From assembly GCA_023374045.1 (NCBI GenBank), contig CM041783.1:94089298-94153297 (forward strand): 64,000 nucleotides of DNA, in the 5' to 3' direction. Each line of letters opens with the position of its first letter. The first letter of the stretch is position 1. Origin of the DNA: Limonium bicolor (lineage: Eukaryota > Streptophyta > Magnoliopsida > Caryophyllales > Plumbaginaceae). A program made the translations under genes and the position numbers. The notes under the pieces are model-generated. The model did no database searches. It was not told the origin of the DNA and saw nothing but the letters and a program-made list of their open reading frames with translations. Positions 57,224 to 64,000 of the stretch are shown piece by piece.

Positions 57224-57965
57224 ACTACTGTCCATGGTGAGGTTATCGGGTTGTCTTAACATGACACCCAACTGGTATTTAATTAACATGGTTTGGTGGA
57301 TGGGGCCTTAAAGGCCAAATTAAATTAATTATGGAAGTTGTACGCTACGGCGATTGTACATTGTGCATTATACTACAATTATTCGATACTTTCGATTATG
57401 CAACTGCTGTTTGTGATATGAAATGAATGTTTGGATTGGATGGATGGTTATGTTTATATACATGATTATACAGTATTAAATATATCTGTAAAATGGTAAA
57501 GCATGAAACCAATCTAATAATAAGATGGTTAAAATGACTAAGTGACCATTAGGGTCCAGGCCCGGCATACTCAGTGTCTATCGCTGATACTACACTCATT
57601 GCAGGTTGATGATTATTGTCGAAGCCGAAGTGCGGGAATAGGGTAATTAAAGTTCATTTTAATTACCGCACATGGAGTTGTATTATGGTACGGTTATGTA
57701 TATTTGGGATTGGGTAGACGCTCACTTGTCGATGTTTATCAGTATGGACTTAGTATGATGTATAGGATTATTCTCGTTATCACGACGGTTAGCAGTTTTT
57801 TTATGTTGGAAGTTGGATATAGTTTGGCTTCGTTGCTCGCATGGGCGAGTAATGGCCGGTGACACCCGAGTGAGTATTGTTGTTGTTATTATTTCTTCCG
57901 TTGTAAGACGTTTTATTTATTGCTACGTGAGAGATTATTACGTGATTATGGAGAGGGGTGTTACA
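57224..57965 (+). repeat. Old Gypsy LTR, 3' part
   Basis: Ends GGGGTGTTACA, the usual LTR terminus of the Tekay-like elements here, at 57965. No primer site follows; the next base pairs are protease sequence. The start of the LTR is not identified; it probably lies in the AT-rich remnants to the left. Confidence 0.5.
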
Positions 57966-58207
57966 GGAGGTATACTGAGTGTCTGCAATGAGGCAGAAGC
58001 CGGCAGGAGCGGCACGATCCTCACCGGTACCTTTCCAGTTAATGGCGTGGACACATTGATCTTGTTCGACTCCGGAGCCTCACATACATTTATCTCGCTG
58101 TCATTTGCGAAGAGGCTGGGGTTAGACGGTGAAGAGATACTTGACTTTCTAGTCACTCTCCCGTCGGAAGAGCGGATCAAGTGTACCCGCTACTACCGAG
58201 ATGCTGC
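57966..58207 (+). pseudogene. Gypsy protease fragment joined directly to an LTR end
   Basis: About 80 codons, starting GGILSVCNEAEAGRSGTILTGTFPVNG and including the retropepsin active site DSGASHTF. It ends EERIKCTRYYRDAA, where an LTR-like TGTAACACCCC begins at 58208. Gag is entirely missing: protease follows the LTR end without primer site or leader, so a deletion or recombination joined them. It has no intron at the position of intron 4 of the Tekay element. The open frame runs on to 58589 but that part is LTR sequence. Confidence 0.75.
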
Positions 58208-59061
58208 TGTAACACCCCTACCATTAGTACAGTGCTTACCGTCCAATCTCCATACATATCAGATACACGCAGCGGAAATATACTTACATACAATGGGTGA
58301 TACAATGCCGTTAGTCACCCACGTGACTAACAAGGCTACTACCTCTACATACAGCATCGGTCTGATGGACCGGAATCCCGAGTACTACGCATCTAGAATA
58401 CATACTCCATTCATCAATCAATTACAACAATACTCCATTCAGTACTTACTCCTCTTCAATCCATACAATACAATATACTTAACCGAGTCTACTAGGATCC
58501 TTATACAATTATCATATCCCTTCCAAGTTCATACATACACCCTAAGAGACTACTTACTACCCATTCCTCACTACTACATTACTTTCTAAATACAAAGGGT
58601 GTGCTAGTTGATACACCTCTACATTCTACTACTACTATCCAATGTAGTCGCCGGTCTCGTGCCTTGACCACATTCGCTTCGGGTACCTGCACACTAAAAA
58701 ATGTATACCCCGCGTACTAGTGAGGGTACGCCGACCACTTGGTCGAATACATGCGGTTCATTTATTCACACAACATGCATACATGCTTTCATACTCAATA
58801 CTACATTACTTTCACAAGGCATACATACACACATACATTTAATTACATTCAAGGAACACAATACAATCATCCAATACATACTTACCTTCTTCCGAATACA
58901 CATACGCATTATATACACAATATACAATACTTGTTAGCTTCATTGGTCCACCCGGGTTAATCGGGTGGAGATTACTCTTTTACTCGTTACTTCATACATA
59001 CGCATACATACTCATACTCATACTTACTTACGGTTCCATACTTACTTACTCTTACTCTTAC
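58208..59061 (-). repeat. Partial Gypsy LTR, interrupted
   Basis: Begins TGTAACACCCC with GCAGCGGAAATA further in, like the ends of the related LTRs (CACAGCGGAA). It is cut at 59061 by the next insertion. Much of it is simple CATAC/CTTAC repeat, so the open frames are not coding. The remainder should lie beyond the right edge of the window. Confidence 0.6.
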
Positions 59062-60867
59062 TGTAACACCCCAACTCAATCCAATTGTGGTCTCGCAACT
59101 TAACAGCATATATACATACATGTCACAGCGGAATTCTTTACAATCCAGGACCTTGCCACGGTCTGACTACAGAATATACCGAACTTTAGTCTAACAACCT
59201 TAACCATTTACATAACCTTCTTGCAATCCTCTCACAACCTATACATCTTACTAACTCAACTTGCCATACGAGTGTACAGGCACAACTCGTAGGCCACACT
59301 AAACCCTTAACAGCTGTATCCTCTTCTTACTCTCGCGTCGGCCGCTTCCTGATATTCACCTGTGTAGTAAAAAGAAGCCCCCGAGGGGGTCAGCACGAAT
59401 GCTGGTACGATCCTCTCATGGCCCCCAAGCTAACGTGACTACGACGACTAATTGTCGATAGCATGGAGGTTGATTAGATGCACAACATAATAGAAAGTGC
59501 AGTAAACAACAACTCAGATATGAACAATCAAAGTTCACACACAATGAACGACTTAAATGCGTTCCCTCAATTAGAGAGTTAGTTATTTAACTCTTTAAGC
59601 AATGTTCCCTCTTAAACTTAGTCCATCCTTATCTCACCTCAATCTTAGTCTTATCTTAATCTTAGAAACAACCATCCTTTAATGAGGAGTGGATGTAGCT
59701 TATCTTAATCTTAATATTACAAACCATCCTTTAATGAGGTATGGTTGCAACTTACCTTAATCTTAATCTTAACTTAATCTCAATATACAAACCGTTCCTG
59801 GAAGGGATTGGTTGTAACTTGTCTCAGTCTTAGAATACAAACCATTCTTTAAATAGAGATGGTTGTATCTTATCTCAAACCTTATCTCAATCTTATCTCA
59901 GTTCTTATCTCAATTAAGTCAACCGTTCTTTAATTAGAATGGTTGTACCTTAATCCATTGTTTATCTGTCGGGTCACGTAACCCTAGCCAATGAGTTATC
60001 AGCTCCATTGGTTTACATAAACAATATTTATTAGAATTAGTTGGGCATTTAGGTAGATCCCACTACACCATCTCAGTATGCCTCCCTCCTAAAACAAGAA
60101 GTCCGAGGAGGTCGAGTCTATTTGTCGACTCTAGGCGACGAGTCCGAGGACAAGTCATCTTTGGAAGACGGTATTTGATAAGGATACCGACTTCCCCCAA
60201 TACACATGTGCCGGTACCATTCCGGATTCCTCACTCAAGTTCAGTTAGTAATAGTCTCAAGACCATGTTTGTTGGTTAACCTCTTTCGGTTCATATCGTC
60301 CCTCATTAGGGGGCGTTCCTTATTCTCACTCAATTTCTTACTAAACATTGGTTAGTAAGTTCTCACGGTATGTTGTGTTAGTTTTCAAACATCACACAAC
60401 AATACAATATATATGTATATATAATCCGGTTGCATGCTTTATCTTGTTTAGTGAGCACACAAAAACAATTAGCACACAAGCCGAGGGACACCTCGTTAGC
60501 AAGCAGGTCACAAGAAGAAACAACTGTACCGTTCACCGTTGGCCGTTTGGTTGCTTACTCTCTTCCGGAGTCCAAATTCCAAGTCCTAAAATTCATTCAG
60601 TTTTAGGTTGTTAATCACTTAACTTAATTCAACTTACTTAATTTACTTACCTTACTTAACTCTTAATGATCCCAACCTAACACTTCTTAAGTCTTACCAC
60701 TTAATCTTACAACTTAACCTTACACTTTTAAGTTTATATTTAACTTAACTAAATCCCTTAAGTTCTTAGGGTCCTAATCATTACCACCCTACCAAAGGTA
60801 TTCCTCATTACCCATTACCATCCTTAGAATTCAAAATTTCTTTTTCTTTTTTTTTTAAGTGTTGAGG

Positions 60868-61150
60868 GTCGACCGACCCACCGACCGACCCAACCCCTGG
60901 GTCGGTCCATTACAGAAACTCCTCCGTCTTTTGGAACCCATCCGACCGACCCAGAGCTAGACCGACCGACCCAAACCCTCTGGGTCGGTCCCTTACCGAA
61001 CCCATTTTCCTACATCAAACCTTTGTCCGACCGACCCAAAGCTAAGCCGACCGACCCAAACCCTCTGGGTCGGTCTAGTCCAGAGACATTCCGGCTGGCT
61101 CAACATGGCCCGACCGACCCAAAACTGGGTCGGACCCTGGGTCGGTCCAC
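60868..61150. promoter_or_regulatory. GACCGACCC/GGGTCGGTC hairpin cluster
   Basis: About a dozen CCGACC words paired with GGTCGG as hairpins of 9-10 bp stem. The words contain ACCGAC, the core of the DRE/CRT element bound by DREB/CBF factors. Positional homologue of 50671-50846 but with changed stem bases. Confidence 0.6.
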
Positions 61151-63086
61151 TACAGATCTCTCTCTTAAATTGCTCTTCCAATTCCAAACTCTTCCACAAG
61201 TGTCCTAATAGGTCCAACACCATCTTGGCACCTTAAACCCACCTTATAACCTCCTTTAAATACCTTAAATCATCCACCAAAATCCACCTTAGACATTATG
61301 CATTTTCCTTGTAGTAATGCTACTCTTGTAATGCTTTCCTCTAGGTTTCTAGGTGGTGGTTCATACTTAATGTAACCACTATGCCAATGTTTTCCTCACC
61401 ACTATAACATCATCTCCCAAGCATCTCTCACTATCTAAAACTCTTTCAAGCATTTACTAAAAGTTCCTTCACAAGCTTAAGCTTCCATACACCAACACCT
61501 TATTTCCTTCCTAGTTGTTACCAACATTTGCCTAAGTTCTAAATACTCAATTACATTCTCTTGATTCCTAAATCCCCCAAGGTAATGCCTAAGTCATTAC
61601 CACTCATTCCAACACTTTATCTTACCCCTCTTCATCAAGACAATCTCTAAAACTTCCTAGTACTTCCTTAGTCATTATATTCCCTTAGAACATATCTTAA
61701 TCACCTTAAACATCATACCTTCTCCTTAAACTTATGCTCAAGTCTTATATTCCTCATCTCATGATTTTGGTGTGCTCAAAACACTCACCCATCCTCTAAT
61801 TCCTCCTAGACATCTCCAGATCATTCTAAACCTCAAGAACCCCTTAGTTAACTCATTCCCACTCAAATTCCTTTAATGCTCCCTAGTAAACCCTAGGGCA
61901 TATTAGCTCACCACTACCACTTAAACACCTTGTTTTCTACTCAAATTTCGCCATAGCTCCTCTAGTATCTTATCATTCCCAAACACATTATTTTCCTCAT
62001 TTAACCATCTCACACACATCAAGTTCTTCTCATCATATATCATCACCCAAACCAACTCATTCATAACAAACTCAATATATTGCAATAATCTTAAATTGCA
62101 TAGCACTAAGGCTCTTAAATGACATGGCTCTTAGGCCCTTAAATGACTTAAACTTAAACACTGAATTTCCCACATATATAAGCTTTCAACCTGCAAATAC
62201 ACTCATCAATCTCATAGTAGTTATAATGCTCTTAAAATCCACCTTAAACTTATATTACTAACTCATTCTCATTAGCTCCTTAATCACAAGTTCATAAGCT
62301 TGTTTAGGTTCTTTTTCTTAGGTTATATAACCCAATACACAATGTAAGCTCTAAGCCACATTGGTATTTATCTAAAACTCATTCCTTAATCTTAAATCAC
62401 CATTAGGTAAGCATTTTACCTTGTTTTCTCAAGCTTATCTTAATCTCCTCCTTAGGCCTTCTTCTTGCTTAGATCTCGGCCACCACTTAAGTTCCTTTTG
62501 CCAATGTTCTAATCAATATTTAAGGACTCATATGAGTACTAAACAATGCACTAACCTCAAGGAATAAAAACCTAGGTTAGAAATGTGTTCTAAGGCATAA
62601 AAGTGGATGATTACCTTTGAAGTCTCAATGTAGACTTTGGCATTGAATGAAATAGGACATCCACTAGTCCTTGGTGAATAAATCAAGCTAGAACAAGGCA
62701 TAAAAACAAGGCCCCATGAGTAGAAATTTTCGGCCATGTATAAGGAATGATGGAAACATGGTTTTTCTTACATTTTCTTTACCTTAAGAGAATGGAGAAG
62801 CTAATGAGCTCTTCAAACTTGATTTTCCTCCATCAATGGAGTTTTCTCATGGCACCAAAATGGAGCTTTGAAAGATTTGGAAAGATAGAATGGTAGGTCT
62901 TGACCTAACTAAGACAAATATGCAATTTGTTTTGGATTTGGAGCTTGGAGTTGTATTTGGCAAGTGATTGAAGATGGAGCATCCATGAATGAAGCCCTCT
63001 CGGTTTGGAGCAAAAGAAGAGAAGAAGAAATCGTGTGGAGAAGAGAAATGAAGAGAGAGAAGAAGAAAAGGTAGGCTAAGGTAATA

Positions 63087-63109
63087 TATTTGCTTTAATA
63101 AAGCAAATA
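63087..63109 (-). promoter_or_regulatory. AT-rich palindrome, candidate core promoter
   Basis: TATTTGCTTTA-A-TAAAGCAAATA, about 615-630 bp into the LTR on the minus strand. Equivalent of the TATA-like box at 52918-52938. Confidence 0.35.
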
Positions 63110-63720
63110 GTAACTTCTTTACTTATCTCTTCTTTTCCTTTCTCATTTGATGACTCATGTGGTGACTCCCCACATAAAAACCGGCCACCCTCTTTAATAT
63201 AAGGCTAACATGGTCTTTGTTGACCAATTAATTGACTTATATTGATTAAAACTTAAACTAGTCACTAAATAGTTACTATTCACTAATCAAGGCACATAAT
63301 CGGGAAATTTTTGATTTCCCATTGATTTAGACCTCCTAATGTGATACTAATTAGTACACATGTTGATTAAAGAGTAATGATGGACATTTAGCCACTCAAA
63401 ACTCAATTCTAAGCAATTTCTCAAAAATGTGCTTTAAGACTTCTTAAAGCACATTTTGTTTTAACTTGTTTTCAAGCTTGGTTTTCTTTGCTAATTGATT
63501 TAAAATGACCATTAGAATATTACTAAGGTCTTACCATGATATTTGGGTACTCACCCAAGTCTCTCCAAGCTTAAAGCACGTTTTTGCCCTGATTGCCCTT
63601 AAGGCATTTTCTTGTGTTTTCCTTGGTTAAAATTGTCTACCAATCTTTCTAAGGCATATTTTAGCCTTACTACATCCTAATTTGATGTTCACTTAGCATA
63701 CTTAGGTTTGGGGTATTTCA

Positions 63721-64000
63721 ATCTACCCCCCTTAAAAGAACTTTGTCCTCAAAGTTCCCATGCATCTTATCTCATTAGAATACATGTCTTACCTCATTCC
63801 TTAGATCATATAGATCATACTTATGTATACTTAATCTCATTGGATCATCGTATCCTCCACATTCTTATACTTAAATATCACACAACATGCTTAAGCATGT
63901 GTAGCACTCAAAATTCCTTTTGTTCCTTTTGATGATTAAAACATTCACATAACTTCCAACGTATTCTCCCATGTCACCGGTCCGTAGACAATGGCTCATT
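63721..64000 (-). mobile_element. Polypurine tract and 3' non-coding end of the minus-strand Gypsy
   Basis: 63721-63738 reads CTTTTAAGGGGGGTAGAT on the minus strand, directly before the LTR. The word GAACTTTGAGGACAAAGTTC next to it (about 63739-63758) is an inverted repeat and matches the ACGAAG box of the Tekay element. The rest is non-coding to the window edge. Confidence 0.75.

Larger units (their letters stand above)
59062..63720 (-). repeat. 3' LTR of a minus-strand Tekay-like Gypsy
   Basis: 4,659 bp, TGTAACACCCC...GTATTTCA on the plus strand. A polypurine tract adjoins its right end, so this is the 3' LTR of an element that continues off the window. Same family as the solo LTR 34646-53545. 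The five bases before it are CTTAC, the expected target duplicate. Confidence 0.88.

Noticed and set aside
58208..58589. Extension of the protease ORF to 58589
   Set aside because: From 58208 the sequence is an LTR end (TGTAACACCCC), so the extra codons are not protein-coding.

Overview
The window is a stack of nested plant LTR retrotransposons. I see no host gene, tRNA, rRNA or CRISPR array. The Ty3/Gypsy lineages present (Tekay/Del, Athila, Ogre/Tat-like), a Ty1/Copia element and the very high repeat content point to a flowering plant with a large, repeat-rich genome, probably a eudicot. The species cannot be read from the sequence.

Layout from left to right. 1-5029 is a minus-strand Copia element with most of pol deleted; the window starts inside its 3' LTR. 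5262-22872 is a minus-strand Ogre/Tat-like array built as LTR-internal-LTR-internal-LTR, flanked by one 5-bp target duplication (CAAAT). 26116-33896 is a minus-strand Athila-like element encoding only gag and protease (target duplication ATAAC). 34646-53545 is a solo Gypsy LTR (target duplication ATAAA) split by a nearly complete plus-strand Tekay-type Gypsy at 35975-50348 (target duplication AACTG). 55223-57218 is a solo Athila-type LTR (target duplication GGAGG). 57224-58207 is an old LTR end fused to a protease fragment. 58208-59061 is a partial LTR, and 59062-64000 is the 3' LTR and 3' end of a minus-strand Gypsy that runs off the right edge. The stretches between insertions are unassigned, mostly AT-rich, decayed repeat DNA.

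The most interesting object is the Tekay element. Between its gag and its protease lies an AlkB-family 2-oxoglutarate/Fe(II) dioxygenase exon, related to plant ALKBH1-type demethylases. The gag-pol region also contains several in-phase GT-AG intron candidates. One donor (end of gag, 41553/41554) is in frame with two acceptors, one entering the AlkB exon, which has its own stop, and one skipping it to join gag to protease-RT-integrase. I read this as an alternative-splicing switch between Gag-AlkB and Gag-Pol made by a retrotransposon that captured a host nucleic-acid demethylase. The copy has about 11 single-base indels, but its two 3.9-kb LTRs are nearly identical, so some of these breaks may be assembly errors.

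A second theme is that LTRs of several otherwise unrelated Gypsy families carry clusters of short GC-rich inverted repeats with a GTCC...GGAC core. The Copia LTR shows no such cluster.
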